Origin: Pseudalkalibacillus hwajinpoensis | GTDB taxonomy: Bacteria; Bacillota; Bacilli; Bacillales; Guptibacillaceae | Reading direction: 5' to 3' | Assembly: GCF_039851965.1 (NCBI RefSeq) | Contig: NZ_CP156674.1 | Coordinates: 3,224,001 to 3,288,000, forward strand | Length of the DNA: 64,000 bases | Part shown: in pieces, positions 1 through 8,739 of the stretch | Layout of the letters: every line of letters starts with the position of its first letter | How positions within the stretch are numbered: the first letter of the stretch is position 1 | Position numbers and translations under genes: made by a program | Notes under the pieces: generated by a model | What the model saw: the letters and a program-made list of their open reading frames with translations, nothing else | Database searches by the model: none | What the model was told of the DNA's origin: nothing

Positions 1-426
1 ATAAAGAATGGTTACGTTTATATAAAGCGGACATGGAAAGCAAATGACAAGGTGGAATTGTCATTTGAAATGACAATTGAACGAGTTTATGCAAATCCTA
101 ATGTTCGCCACAATATCGGAAAAGTAGCCATTCAACGTGGACCTGTCGTATACTGTCTTGAACAAGTTGATAATGGGGAAACTCTAAATGCTATTTTACT
201 ACCGGAGAGTTCAACACTTCAGGCAGACTATGATACAGATTTGCTTGATGGGGTAGTAGTTGTTACTGGTGAAGCCGAGCGAATTGTCGACAGTAGCTGG
301 GAAAACAGCTTATATCAATCAGCTAAAGGGGAAATGACTTCTATGAAAATAAAAGCAGTGCCTTATTATGCATGGTGTAACCGGAAGCCAGGTGAAATGA
401 TTGTTTGGATAAATGAAAAAAGTTAA
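1..426 (+). CDS. GH127 beta-L-arabinofuranosidase, C-terminal part
   Basis: The reading frame is open from base 1, so the gene starts upstream of the window. The visible 141 residues match the C-terminal beta-rich domain of glycoside hydrolase family 127 (formerly DUF1680): a G-Y-x-x-I-x-R-x-W stretch near the start, then ANPNVR followed by GKVAIQRGPVVYCLE, the family's most conserved C-terminal signature. GH127 enzymes (HypBA1 type) remove beta-L-arabinofuranose from arabinose-containing glycans. The catalytic Glu and zinc-binding Cys residues lie further upstream and cannot be seen. It has no signal for export in this part and fits the arabinose island that begins 3.7 kb downstream. Confidence 0.88.
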   Translation: MKNGYVYIKRTWKANDKVELSFEMTIERVYANPNVRHNIGKVAIQRGPVVYCLEQVDNGETLNAILLPESSTLQADYDTDLLDGVVVVTGEAERIVDSSWENSLYQSAKGEMTSMKIKAVPYYAWCNRKPGEMIVWINEKS

Positions 427-514
427 ATATAAGGTGTTTATGTAGAAGGATAAAGCCCACCTCCGAAGAAAAAGTGATTAGCATGCTTTAGTATGAAAAA
501 GTCTCATTAGAGGG

Positions 515-809
515 AGAAAGAATGGAGAGATTGATGTGATTAATCGAATCAGTCATAGCTCCATGCAATTCATTGAACTTTTTATGGAGGACGTAATAGG
601 CCTGGCAAAATGAATAATCAAATCGATTTCAATCACTTATGCTTTGAAGTGGAGGATATTTGTCAAATAGCCACGCACATTAAAGCAGAAGGTTTACCAT
701 TGATGTTGAGCCAATTAGAGGCAAGAATTATAATTACCAGTGCTGGGTTAGAGATTCTGATGGCAATCGTAATGAATTTATGCAGCTAGATCCTGCTTCG
801 CCGCTATGA
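515..809 (+). pseudogene. VOC (glyoxalase/bleomycin-resistance) family remnant
   Basis: Three pieces of one VOC-type protein lie in different frames. The first (about 515-595) reads INRISHSSMQFIELF. The second (610-700) reads NNQIDFNHLCFEVEDI, a typical VOC beta-alpha turn. The third (about 740-809) reads CWVRDSDGNRNEFMQLDP, the conserved C-terminal strand with the metal-ligand Glu. The N-terminal module is missing and at least two frame changes separate the pieces, so no full protein can be made. I read it as a decayed gene; the boundaries are approximate. A frameshifting assembly error would explain the frame changes but not the missing N-terminus. Confidence 0.6.
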
Positions 810-859
810 ACTGTTAATAAAAGTACTTCAACTCATTACTATCAAAGGAGGAACTTACT

Positions 860-1669
860 TTGGATCAATAAAAAGTTGCCGTTGTCACAGGTGCTACAAG
901 AGGAATAGGAAGGAATATTGCCCTGTTTCTAGCAGAAAAAGGCTATATAGTTATTGGAACCGGACGAAATGCCGAGAAATTAAAGGAAATGGAAACAGAA
1001 CTTTCTTCTGAGCACTCTATGTTGGCGATGGACGTCACACAGCCAGCTGAGGTTCAAGAGGTAGTGGAGCATGTTATTGATAAATTTGGTAGGATTGACG
1101 TTTGGGTAAATAATGCGGGTGCATTTAAGGCAATCGGTCCAACCTGGGAAGTGAAAAGTGAAGACTGGATGAACGATGTGACTACCAACTTATTTGGAAC
1201 CTTTCATTGTGTACAAGCTATCGTTCCTGCGATGCTTATTAAACAGGGATCAGGCAGGATTATTAATCTAGCAGGTGGGGGAACCGTTAGCGCCTTTAAA
1301 TATGGGAATGGCTATGGTACTTCCAAAACAGGTGTTGCTCGATTAACTGAAAATCTTGCTGAAGAATTAGTGGAAACACAGATTAAAGTATTTGCTGTGG
1401 ATCCTGGTTTAAATGATACAGACATGACACGATATCAAAGAGATATAGACATTGGTCAGCGTTATTTAAGTGAAATAGAGAATTTGTTTAAACAAAATAG
1501 TGATGTTCCTCCGTTTCAAGCTCCACAGTGGGTATATTACTTGGCCACTGGTGAGCTTGATGACTACGTCGGGCGCGTTGTCTCTGTCTATGAAAACCTG
1601 GAGGAATTGCAAAGTAAGACCAAAGATGAAAAAGATTCAGATTTTCATAAGCTTCGTCTAATAAAATAA
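860..1669 (+). pseudogene. short-chain dehydrogenase with nonsense codon 4
   Basis: A classical SDR reductase reads continuously from the cofactor motif VTGATRGIG through VNNAG and the active-site YGTSK to the stop at 1669. The expected start is TTG at 860, eight bases after the AAAGGAGG Shine-Dalgarno at 844-851, giving TTG GAT CAA followed by TAA (869-871) where AAA would keep the frame. No standard start codon lies between that stop and ATG 989, and a start at 989 (226 residues) would lose the whole NAD(P)-binding turn. The gene is therefore probably inactivated by one base change, or this is a sequence error. The substrate is unknown. It is followed by a strong terminator. Confidence 0.7.
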
Positions 1670-1672
1670 ATC

Positions 1673-1711
1673 ACCACTTGAGCGCTGTAATGGACGCTCA
1701 AGTGGTTTTTT
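1673..1711 (+). terminator. intrinsic terminator after the SDR gene
   Basis: The 11-bp arms CCACTTGAGCG (1674-1684) and CGCTCAAGTGG (1695-1705) are perfectly complementary around a 10-base loop and are followed by six T. Confidence 0.9.
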
Positions 1712-1717
1712 ATAATA

Positions 1718-2734
1718 TTATTCTCTTCCTCGAATTCGTTGTTCAATTGCATCCTGGTCATACGGATAAGTAACAGCCAGTTCACTTACTTTATTAAGTT
1801 TGTCCATGGCTTCGTCTTTCAAGCTCCAACCAGAAGCTCCGAGGTTAATTTCCAGTTGTTCCATCGTTCTTGCGCCAATAATGGGAGCTGTCACCCCTGG
1901 TCTTTGCAGAAGCCAATTAAGCGCCACCTGTGCAGGTGTCTTTTGTTCGTCCTCTGATACCTCGAAAAGTGTGTCAATCACGTTCCAGGTGAATTCGTTA
2001 TTGTAATTACTCCAGCTTTCTCCCCAGCCCTTTTCTTCAGCGAGGCTAATTCTCGAATCAGAAGGAGGGTGTGTGAGATCCCGATGGAACTTTCCGCTCA
2101 ACCATCCTCCTCGCAGTGGGCTCCATGGAATGACGCCCAATCCTTCATTCTCACAAATGTCAATTAGTTCCCATTCAGTTGCACGGGTTAATAGGTTATA
2201 TTGAGGTTGAAGGGAAACAAAAGATTCCCATCCATTCATTCGGCTTACTTCAATGGCCTTTTGCAGTTGCCAGCCTTTAAAGTTACTTGCTCCGATGTAT
2301 CTAACAAGCCCTTCTTTAACAAGTTCATTTAAGGTACTTAATGTTTCTTCTAGAGGTGTCCTGGGATCCCATGCGTGCACTTGATAAAGATCAATGTAAT
2401 CTGTTTGCAGACGTTGAAGACTATTTTTTACAGCTGTGAGAAGATGCTTTCTACTTAAACCGCTATCATTAGGGCCATCACCCATGGCAAAACGAACTTT
2501 TGTGGCAAGGACAAGATCGTCACGCTTTTGAGTTTGTAGCCATTTTCCAACGATTTCTTCAGAGCTACCTTGTGTATAGACGTCTGCCGTATCAATGAAA
2601 TTTCCACCTTCTATAATGAACCGGTTCAGAATGTTAAAGCTATCTTCTTCGTTTGTTTCTCTTCCGAGAGTCATTGTGCCGAGACATAGATCACTGACTT
2701 TGAGTCCTGTTTTTCCAAGGTAACGATAATTCAT
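1718..2734 (-). CDS. aldo/keto reductase
   Basis: This 338-residue protein has the aldo/keto reductase barrel signatures: GLKVSDLCLGTM at the N-terminus, the catalytic Asp/Tyr segment DTADVYTQGSSEE, the catalytic Lys in ATKVRF, and the His segment YQVHAWD. A late NADPH-binding region contains IIGARTMEQL. These enzymes reduce aldehydes and ketones in the cytoplasm with NADPH; the natural substrate cannot be read from sequence. It lies 14 bases downstream of the epimerase gene on the same strand, so the two probably form one transcript. The length is normal for the YajO/Tas-like branch. Confidence 0.9.
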   Translation of the reverse strand: MNYRYLGKTGLKVSDLCLGTMTLGRETNEEDSFNILNRFIIEGGNFIDTADVYTQGSSEEIVGKWLQTQKRDDLVLATKVRFAMGDGPNDSGLSRKHLLTAVKNSLQRLQTDYIDLYQVHAWDPRTPLEETLSTLNELVKEGLVRYIGASNFKGWQLQKAIEVSRMNGWESFVSLQPQYNLLTRATEWELIDICENEGLGVIPWSPLRGGWLSGKFHRDLTHPPSDSRISLAEEKGWGESWSNYNNEFTWNVIDTLFEVSEDEQKTPAQVALNWLLQRPGVTAPIIGARTMEQLEINLGASGWSLKDEAMDKLNKVSELAVTYPYDQDAIEQRIRGRE

Positions 2735-2748
2735 AGTCGTTTCACTCC

Positions 2749-3597
2749 TTAAAGTTGAATATTATCTCTCCATTCATGAATAGGCTGCCAATTTAATAGC
2801 TTCTTCGCTTTCTTGTTCGAAAGAAGCGTTTCATATCCGCTCAATTCTCCACGGAAGTCATTTACTTCGGGGAATGCGGCTGCCATTAATTCCTTACTCA
2901 TAATGTCCATACTGGTGTCATCGGCAGCAATGTTTAGCTCCACAGCACCCAAGTTGTCTGTCTCAATAGCAAGTCTGAATGCAGTTGCTGCATCCCGTGC
3001 ATCAATATAACTCCATAAGATTGTTTTCCTCTGCTCTGGATCATGAATGAAGTCTGGGAAACGTTTATACATTTCAGGGGTAATGATATTTCCCAACCTA
3101 AGTGAAATAACCGACATGCCAGTTCTATTATGAATCATTTCAGCATTTTTCTCGTTCACAATTTTTGATAGACCGTAGCTGTCTTCTGGTAGCTGTGGAT
3201 GGTCTTCGTCAACTGGAACGTACTTAGGCAGTAAGTTTTTCCTGGAGAAAACCATCCCGTATGAGGACTCACTTGAGGAAATGACTCCCTTCTTAATCTC
3301 CAGGTTTCCGGCTGCTTCAAGAATATTGTAATTGGCCATCACATTATTTCTAAAGGTCACTTCATTTGGATGCGAATATGCAACCGGAATAGCGGCAGTA
3401 TGTACAAAAGCATCTGCTCCTTCAAGTGCTCCATATACCTGACCAAGGTCGTTCAAGTCGGTAATAATTGTTGGACATAGTTGTACTTCAGGCTTCTTCA
3501 CATCTGCGTTTACAACTTCGTATCCCTTTTCTAAGAATTCTCTAATAACCCACGGGCCAAGCAGACCGCTTCCTCCTGTAATCACTACTTTACTCAT
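2749..3597 (-). CDS. NAD-dependent epimerase/dehydratase (extended SDR)
   Basis: The 282-residue protein starts with the nucleotide-binding motif VITGGSGLLGPWV and carries the active-site YGLSK (Tyr and Lys four residues apart), with Ser in VISSSESSYG. This is the extended SDR family that acts on nucleotide sugars or uronic acids. It is probably the first gene of a two-gene transcript with the aldo/keto reductase. The start has an AGGAGGT-type ribosome site (3603-3609 on the minus strand). It is divergent from an HxlR regulator, which is the likely local controller. The substrate is not predictable. Confidence 0.85.
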   Translation of the reverse strand: MSKVVITGGSGLLGPWVIREFLEKGYEVVNADVKKPEVQLCPTIITDLNDLGQVYGALEGADAFVHTAAIPVAYSHPNEVTFRNNVMANYNILEAAGNLEIKKGVISSSESSYGMVFSRKNLLPKYVPVDEDHPQLPEDSYGLSKIVNEKNAEMIHNRTGMSVISLRLGNIITPEMYKRFPDFIHDPEQRKTILWSYIDARDAATAFRLAIETDNLGAVELNIAADDTSMDIMSKELMAAAFPEVNDFRGELSGYETLLSNKKAKKLLNWQPIHEWRDNIQL

Positions 3598-3668
3598 GAT
3601 TTAACCTCCTGATCATTATTGTTTGACTTTTGCTTTTGTTCTTACTAGTGTAACTTTTCACCCATTAA

Positions 3669-3698
3669 TTGAAAGTACTGAATATTATTTGATATAAT
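3669..3698 (+). promoter_or_regulatory. sigma-A promoter of the HxlR gene
   Basis: The -35 TTGAAA (3669-3674) and -10 TATAAT (3693-3698) are separated by 18 bases. The predicted transcription start falls just before the inverted repeat at 3711. Confidence 0.65.
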
Positions 3699-3710
3699 AA
3701 ACGTACAAGA

Positions 3711-3735
3711 AGTTACTACAAAATATTGAGTAACT
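3711..3735. promoter_or_regulatory. candidate HxlR operator
   Basis: AGTTACT (3711-3717) and its exact reverse complement AGTAACT (3729-3735) flank 11 bases just downstream of the predicted start of transcription. Position and symmetry suit a dimeric winged-helix repressor controlling its own gene and the divergent epimerase gene. A weaker related repeat, TTAC-N4-GTAA, lies near 3641-3652. Confidence 0.5.
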
Positions 3736-3758
3736 ACATAATCGGAAGGGGACATAGA

Positions 3759-4076
3759 ATGAACCCTATAAAGGATGAACAAGTTGAGTGCTCGATTGAG
3801 AAAGCGCTTAATATTATTGGTGGGAAATGGTCTTTTTTGGTCTTGAAAGAATTATTCAAAGGCACAAGGCGATTCGGTGAATTGCAAAGAAGAATTAAGG
3901 ATATCAGTCCCACTGCATTAACAAATACCCTCAGGCATCTAGAGAAAAATGAAATATTGACTCGTGAAGCTTTTGCAACAGTGCCTGTCACCGTCGAATA
4001 TTCTCTAACGGAAAAAGGGCAGGAGTTACATAAAATTCTTAAAGAGATGAAAAGTTGGGGTGCAAAATGGGGATAA
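3759..4076 (+). CDS. HxlR-family transcriptional regulator
   Basis: The 105-residue protein is a MarR-like winged helix of the HxlR family: the conserved CSIEKALNIIGGKWSFLVLKEL opens it (Cys plus GGKW), followed by RRFGELQRRI, ISPTALTNTLRHLE and the wing. Such proteins often sense aldehydes or quinones through the conserved Cys. I place the start at ATG 3759 because GGAAGGGG at 3744-3751 is a good ribosome site for it; an upstream TTG at 3726 would overlap the inverted repeat. It is divergent from the epimerase/aldo-keto reductase pair and probably regulates it. Confidence 0.88.
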   Translation: MNPIKDEQVECSIEKALNIIGGKWSFLVLKELFKGTRRFGELQRRIKDISPTALTNTLRHLEKNEILTREAFATVPVTVEYSLTEKGQELHKILKEMKSWGAKWG

Positions 4077-4084
4077 CGGCAGGG

Positions 4085-4124
4085 AAAGCAAGAAAAACCA
4101 TTCTTCGGAAATTCTTGCTTTTTT
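4085..4124 (+). terminator. terminator of the HxlR gene
   Basis: AAAGCAAGAA (4085-4094) pairs with TTCTTGCTTT (4112-4121), and the T run continues to 4124. Confidence 0.7.
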
Positions 4125-4138
4125 GTCCTGTCCTCCCT

Positions 4139-6556
4139 TTATCTTTGCACCTTTTCTAGTTCAGCGATTTGTTCAGCTGGTAAGGCACCTTCATAAATAC
4201 GCAATTCATCCATTAAACCCTTGAATGGGGTGTCCCACCAATTAACGCCTAGGCTAAACATACTGTTTGCTTTAAAGATATCCGGGAAGCCGCTGCCAGA
4301 AAATTGTTCAACCCCGTTAACATAAACCTTAATGATTCCTTCGTTTACTGTGTAAGCAAGATGTGTCCATTCTCCTGTAGGAATTTTTAAATTTGTATTT
4401 GCATCATACCACCCACTTTCTGAAGCAGCCCAAATCATAGTATTATTGTTTGCGCCTCCATGTCCTTGGGGGACGATACTGACCCAGTTGTTTTCATCTT
4501 TTGCTCCAAAAAAAGCAGTTGTAAAATCTGTAAGCTGTTCAGGCATTAACCAGAGTGAGACTGAATAGCTATGACTTGAAAGGATGCCGTCGGGAAGGCG
4601 AATGCCGGAAGTACCATCAAATACCGCGGCTTGACCACTTTTACCGTTCGAATAGGTAATCGTTCCGCCATCTTTGTCAATTCGATTCCCAGTAATGGTT
4701 CCTTCCTCATAGTTTCCTGTTTCGTCCATTAGGTTGTTGTCAAAAGAGAAGTTAGCTGTTATGCCGATTGGCTGTTTAGGCAAAACATTTATAGAAAAGC
4801 TCTTTGTAGCTGTAACGTTTGCATTCGTAATAGTTGCTGTTAACGTTGCTGTGGCATTATTCTCTCCTGGCTCAGGTCTGGTCACAATGCCTTCTGCTGT
4901 TACGACTTCTGAATCTGAAGTTGCCCAGGAAATCTCCGTTTCGCTCATACCTTCAGCAGGCAATGTAAGGTTTTGAACAACATTTTCAATATCTCCAAGA
5001 GTTAAGTCCTGGTGTACAGCAGCTACAATTTTTTCTGGAGAGTATTCCTTCATTTTACTTCCCCATATTGTCTCCCCTTCCTTTGAAAGAGCAGTAAATG
5101 TCATCCGATAGCTCTCAGAAGATGGATCCCATTGACGGAGAAATACTCCTTGATAGCGGCTGTCATCTATTGTTAGCAAAACTCTATTATGTCCAGTCTT
5201 TTTCCAGGTTCCACTAACAGCGCCAGTGATTTTATGGTTATTTTTTAATGTAATCCTTTCAGAGGCTTTAATCTCAGAAGAGATATCCTTTCCATGATTA
5301 ATGAATTTATATTCGCCAGTAAGATCTTGTCGTTTTACCTTGGTAAGCGTTTCGCCTGAATAGCGATAAGGTGTAACCACAGGCCATCCTTCTTTATTCA
5401 TAAACATTTGATGAACACGAATTTCATGCATTTCACCTTTCTGAGGAAAGCGGCTGTGGAAGATTAGGAACTGTTCTCCTGTTTCTGGGTTACGGTAGAC
5501 AGAATTATGACCTGGAGAAACCTTACCTGTTCCTATGCCGCTTCCAGCTTCACCAATTTTCCGCTCAAATAAATAATTTCCCATAAGCTTAACGCCATAT
5601 GGTTCGATGGAACGATCATCAAAAAGTGGAAGAGTTGGATCGGCTTTTACATCAATCATTGCATTGCCTGCTGCGTCATAATAAGGGCCATCAGGGTTCT
5701 TCGAACGTGCCACTCTCATATTGTAGCCGCCTGAAGCATCAAGGCCTCCAAAAGACAGATATAAATAATAGTAATCGGTTTCGTCATTGTACTGAATATA
5801 AGGTGCTTCAATTCTGCTATGGTTTCCGCCAGTAAGCTTTTTTCCATATCCTTGATCGGGAAGAGGCATGCCTTTTGCAGGATCCATTTCTAAAATGAAA
5901 ATTCCGCCAGAATAGGAGCCATACACCATCCATAATGCACCATCTTTGTCATAGAAAACATCTGGATCTACCACATTGGGATGAATTTTTGCATCGTAGA
6001 TTGTTCCATCAGCCCCTGGTTCATTCCACATACCGGATTTTAAAATAATCCCCTGATCCTCATATGGTCCTTCAACGTTATCACTAACTGCAACGCCCAT
6101 GGCTGATCGAGGTGAATCCCCTTTACAAGCGTTGTAATACATATAGAATTTACCATCATCGAGCTGTATAACGTCAGCTGCCCAGAGAGTATCCGACTGT
6201 GCCCAATCAAATGTCTTCTTTAATTCTTCTTTTACATTATCAAATAGAGGGTTTTCCGCATCTGCTCCGGATGCAACAAGCTCCCACTGCATTAAATCCT
6301 GTGATTTCGCTGCAGCCAGGTGAGAGCCGAAAACATAGAAAGTATCTTTTAGTTTTATTACTGACGGATCGTGGACAGATGCATCCTTAAACACTGGTGG
6401 GACAGGTTGTTGTGCATCATTACCTTCCTGCGTTTTCTCTTTGCCTTCTGCATGATAAAGAGTATTTCCAGAGAAGTTTGTAACCGCTGTCAAAATAGCG
6501 ATTAACATAATTAATAAACCTCCAAAAAGAAATCTTCTAATGGAAACCAGATTCAT
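4139..6556 (-). CDS. abnA: exported GH43 endo-1,5-alpha-L-arabinanase with Ig-like and LamG domains
   Basis: The 805-residue protein has a hydrophobic N-terminal signal or anchor (about residues 9-27). A GH43 five-blade propeller follows (about 50-400) with the catalytic base in VHDPSVIK, the second Asp region in VVDPDVFYD and the acid Glu in RIEAPYIQY. A small beta domain (GEYKFINHGKD onward, 410-520) matches the usual C-terminal barrel of arabinanases, then comes an Ig-like stretch and a LamG-type module (about 600-800) that probably binds polysaccharide. The start is ATG 6556, preceded by GAGAGGAG; the upstream TTG would sit on the ribosome site. The role is extracellular cutting of arabinan. 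The size resembles Geobacillus AbnA. Confidence 0.87.
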   Translation of the reverse strand: MNLVSIRRFLFGGLLIMLIAILTAVTNFSGNTLYHAEGKEKTQEGNDAQQPVPPVFKDASVHDPSVIKLKDTFYVFGSHLAAAKSQDLMQWELVASGADAENPLFDNVKEELKKTFDWAQSDTLWAADVIQLDDGKFYMYYNACKGDSPRSAMGVAVSDNVEGPYEDQGIILKSGMWNEPGADGTIYDAKIHPNVVDPDVFYDKDGALWMVYGSYSGGIFILEMDPAKGMPLPDQGYGKKLTGGNHSRIEAPYIQYNDETDYYYLYLSFGGLDASGGYNMRVARSKNPDGPYYDAAGNAMIDVKADPTLPLFDDRSIEPYGVKLMGNYLFERKIGEAGSGIGTGKVSPGHNSVYRNPETGEQFLIFHSRFPQKGEMHEIRVHQMFMNKEGWPVVTPYRYSGETLTKVKRQDLTGEYKFINHGKDISSEIKASERITLKNNHKITGAVSGTWKKTGHNRVLLTIDDSRYQGVFLRQWDPSSESYRMTFTALSKEGETIWGSKMKEYSPEKIVAAVHQDLTLGDIENVVQNLTLPAEGMSETEISWATSDSEVVTAEGIVTRPEPGENNATATLTATITNANVTATKSFSINVLPKQPIGITANFSFDNNLMDETGNYEEGTITGNRIDKDGGTITYSNGKSGQAAVFDGTSGIRLPDGILSSHSYSVSLWLMPEQLTDFTTAFFGAKDENNWVSIVPQGHGGANNNTMIWAASESGWYDANTNLKIPTGEWTHLAYTVNEGIIKVYVNGVEQFSGSGFPDIFKANSMFSLGVNWWDTPFKGLMDELRIYEGALPAEQIAELEKVQR

Positions 6557-6724
6557 TGCATTTAGTGCTCCTCTCAAAAGCTAAATTTGTGAATTGGTTA
6601 ATAACGTAAGTGGTCGTAGTTAAAAGAAATGGGATCATAAAACGATCTGAAGTTGGGAAGGTGAGGTTATTACTCTAGCACTCAATTTAATATCGGCTTT
6701 ATCAACTCCCTCCTGTAATGTTTT

Positions 6725-6753
6725 ATATCAATAGAATTGAACAATGTTGTCAA
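6725..6753 (-). promoter_or_regulatory. candidate promoter of the arabinanase gene
   Basis: On the minus strand TTGACA (6753-6748) and TGATAT (6730-6725) are 17 bases apart. The leader to the start codon would be about 160 bases. I see no clear ribosome-blocking or AraR site inside it. Confidence 0.5.
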
Positions 6754-6820
6754 TGAGTAAACAATACAACAGTTGATATTCATGTACAATATATATCGTT
6801 AAATACGAGGTAAAATAGGA

Positions 6821-6836
6821 AAATGTACGTATATAT
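6821..6836. promoter_or_regulatory. weak AraR-like box
   Basis: AAATGTACGTATATAT keeps the central TGTACGTA of the B. subtilis AraR box but has mismatches in both flanks. It lies between the divergent arabinanase and abf2 promoters, 157 bp from the strong box at 6978, and could act as an auxiliary site. Confidence 0.3.
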
Positions 6837-6970
6837 AATTCGATTAGAGAGAGCTAATATAGTACCTGGATCATATAATATTCCATTTATATATCCATTT
6901 TATCTACAATTTTAAACGATGTGTAAGCATGTGTAGAGAAATGATGGGAAGATCTTAAAATAATATAATA

Positions 6971-7000
6971 TTGAAAAACTTGTTCGTACAAGTATATAAT
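6971..7000 (+). promoter_or_regulatory. abf2 promoter
   Basis: TTGAAA (6971-6976) and TATAAT (6995-7000) are 18 bases apart and enclose the AraR operator. The leader before the abf2 start is long, about 230 bases, and has no obvious structured element. Confidence 0.75.
6978..6993. promoter_or_regulatory. AraR operator at abf2
   Basis: ACTTGTTCGTACAAGT is a near-perfect palindrome and matches the AraR box known from B. subtilis (ATTTGTACGTACAAAT type). It fills the spacer between -35 and -10, so a bound repressor would directly block RNA polymerase. Confidence 0.8.
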
Positions 7001-7239
7001 AGTAAACAAAGATTCTCAGGTAACCTAGTCTTAAACGGTAACTTTATTAATAACAGCGCTTTAGGAACTCACTGATAATTGTTCGGATTTCACTTAATAG
7101 GAAAGGAGGAATTAGGAGAGTTACCAAAGGCTGACTGGTCAAAGCTAGTCTGAATAGAAATTTTAAAATAACAATACGTGGTAGAAAATTAGTGACCAGA
7201 TAAAGGTAAATCAATAGGCAAAAACATGGAGGGATCGAT

Positions 7240-8721
7240 TTGGTTAATAACGTAACGATTAATACGGATATCACGAAGGGTAAGATCAATAAAAATATTT
7301 ACGGGCATTTTTCTGAACATCTTGGGAGGTGTATATACGAAGGGATATGGGTTGGGGCAGATTCCACGATAGAGAATACAAATGGGATTCGAAATGATGT
7401 GCTCTTTGCCCTTAAAAATCTTGATATTCCCGTGCTCCGATGGCCTGGAGGTTGTTTTTCGGATGAATACCATTGGAAGGATGGTGTGGGGCCAGCTGAA
7501 GAACGAAAAAGAATGGTGAATACCCATTGGGGAGGAGTAGTAGAAAACAACCATTTTGGTACACATGAATTTATGATGTTATGTGAAATGCTTGAATGTG
7601 AGCCATATATATGTGGAAATGTTGGAAGTGGTACGGTCCAGGAAATGTCGGAATGGGTAGAGTATATGACTTTTAATGGGGAATCTCCAATGGCAAATTG
7701 GCGACAGGAAAATGGACAGGAAGAACCCTGGAAATTGACCTATTTTGGAGTTGGCAATGAAAACTGGGGTTGTGGGGGCAATATGCGTCCTGAATATTAT
7801 GCTGATCTTTATCGACGCTATCAGACATATGTGCGTGATTATGGTGATAATCAACTATTTAAAATAGCCGGCGGTCCAAACGTGGATGACTATAATTGGA
7901 CAGAGGTTCTTATGAGAGAAGCATCCAAAATGATGGATGGGCTAAGTCTTCATTACTACACAATTCCTGGTGACTTCTGGAAAGGTAAAGGTTCTGCTAC
8001 CGAATTTACAGAGGATGAATGGTCTATTACGATGAAAAAAGCGTTGCATATGGATGAGTTAATTACAAGGCATGGAACGATTATGGATAAGTATGATCCT
8101 GAAAAGCGTGTAGGATTAATCATTGATGAATGGGGAACGTGGTTTGATGTGGAGCAAGGCACAAATCCCGGCTTCCTCTACCAGCAAAATACAATTCGTG
8201 ACGCTCTTGTTGCTGGCCTTCACTTCCATATTTTTCATAAACATTGCAATCGCGTCCAAATGGCAAATATTGCTCAGACAGTAAATGTCCTGCAAGCTAT
8301 GATTTTAACAGAAGGAGAAAATATACTTTTAACCCCAACTTATCATGTGTTTGAGATGTTTAAAGTGCATCAGGATGCTGAGCTTCTAGCTATAGATTCC
8401 GAGATGGTCTCCTATAAAGGTGATCTTCCTCAGGTTAGTATTTCAGCCTCAAAGAATTCGGAAGGAAAAATACATGTAAGCCTGTGCAATGTGGATCATG
8501 AAAAGGATGCGATAATTCAGTTACAGCTTCGTGGTATAAGCTCTACAACATCTAACATCACTGGCAGAATCTTAACTTCACAGTTAATGAATGCTTATAA
8601 TTCATTCGAACAACCTGAAAATGTAAAGCCTCAGGTGTTCGAAAACTTTGTTAGACAAAACGGTCACTTCAAGGTTGAACTTCCGCCTATGGCAGTCGTA
8701 GTATTAACAATCGATCAATAG
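7240..8721 (+). CDS. abf2: GH51 alpha-L-arabinofuranosidase (Abf2 type)
   Basis: The 493-residue protein follows B. subtilis Abf2 along its length: KGKINKNIYGHFSEHLGR at the N-terminus, the acid/base Glu in GNENWGCGG, and the nucleophile Glu in IIDEWGTW, then a C-terminal beta domain. It has no signal peptide, so it works in the cytoplasm on imported arabino-oligosaccharides. The start is TTG 7240, with GGAGGG ideally placed upstream. It has its own AraR-controlled promoter and is followed closely by a small DUF6171 gene. It shares the family with the abfA product at 10697, but the two are different subtypes. Confidence 0.93.
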   Translation: MVNNVTINTDITKGKINKNIYGHFSEHLGRCIYEGIWVGADSTIENTNGIRNDVLFALKNLDIPVLRWPGGCFSDEYHWKDGVGPAEERKRMVNTHWGGVVENNHFGTHEFMMLCEMLECEPYICGNVGSGTVQEMSEWVEYMTFNGESPMANWRQENGQEEPWKLTYFGVGNENWGCGGNMRPEYYADLYRRYQTYVRDYGDNQLFKIAGGPNVDDYNWTEVLMREASKMMDGLSLHYYTIPGDFWKGKGSATEFTEDEWSITMKKALHMDELITRHGTIMDKYDPEKRVGLIIDEWGTWFDVEQGTNPGFLYQQNTIRDALVAGLHFHIFHKHCNRVQMANIAQTVNVLQAMILTEGENILLTPTYHVFEMFKVHQDAELLAIDSEMVSYKGDLPQVSISASKNSEGKIHVSLCNVDHEKDAIIQLQLRGISSTTSNITGRILTSQLMNAYNSFEQPENVKPQVFENFVRQNGHFKVELPPMAVVVLTIDQ

Positions 8722-8739
8722 AAAAGGAATGGTTGAATC

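Noticed and set aside
7047..7566. Minus-strand frames across the abf2 start
   Set aside because: They are out-of-frame shadows of a clear GH51 gene and show no ribosome sites or family features.
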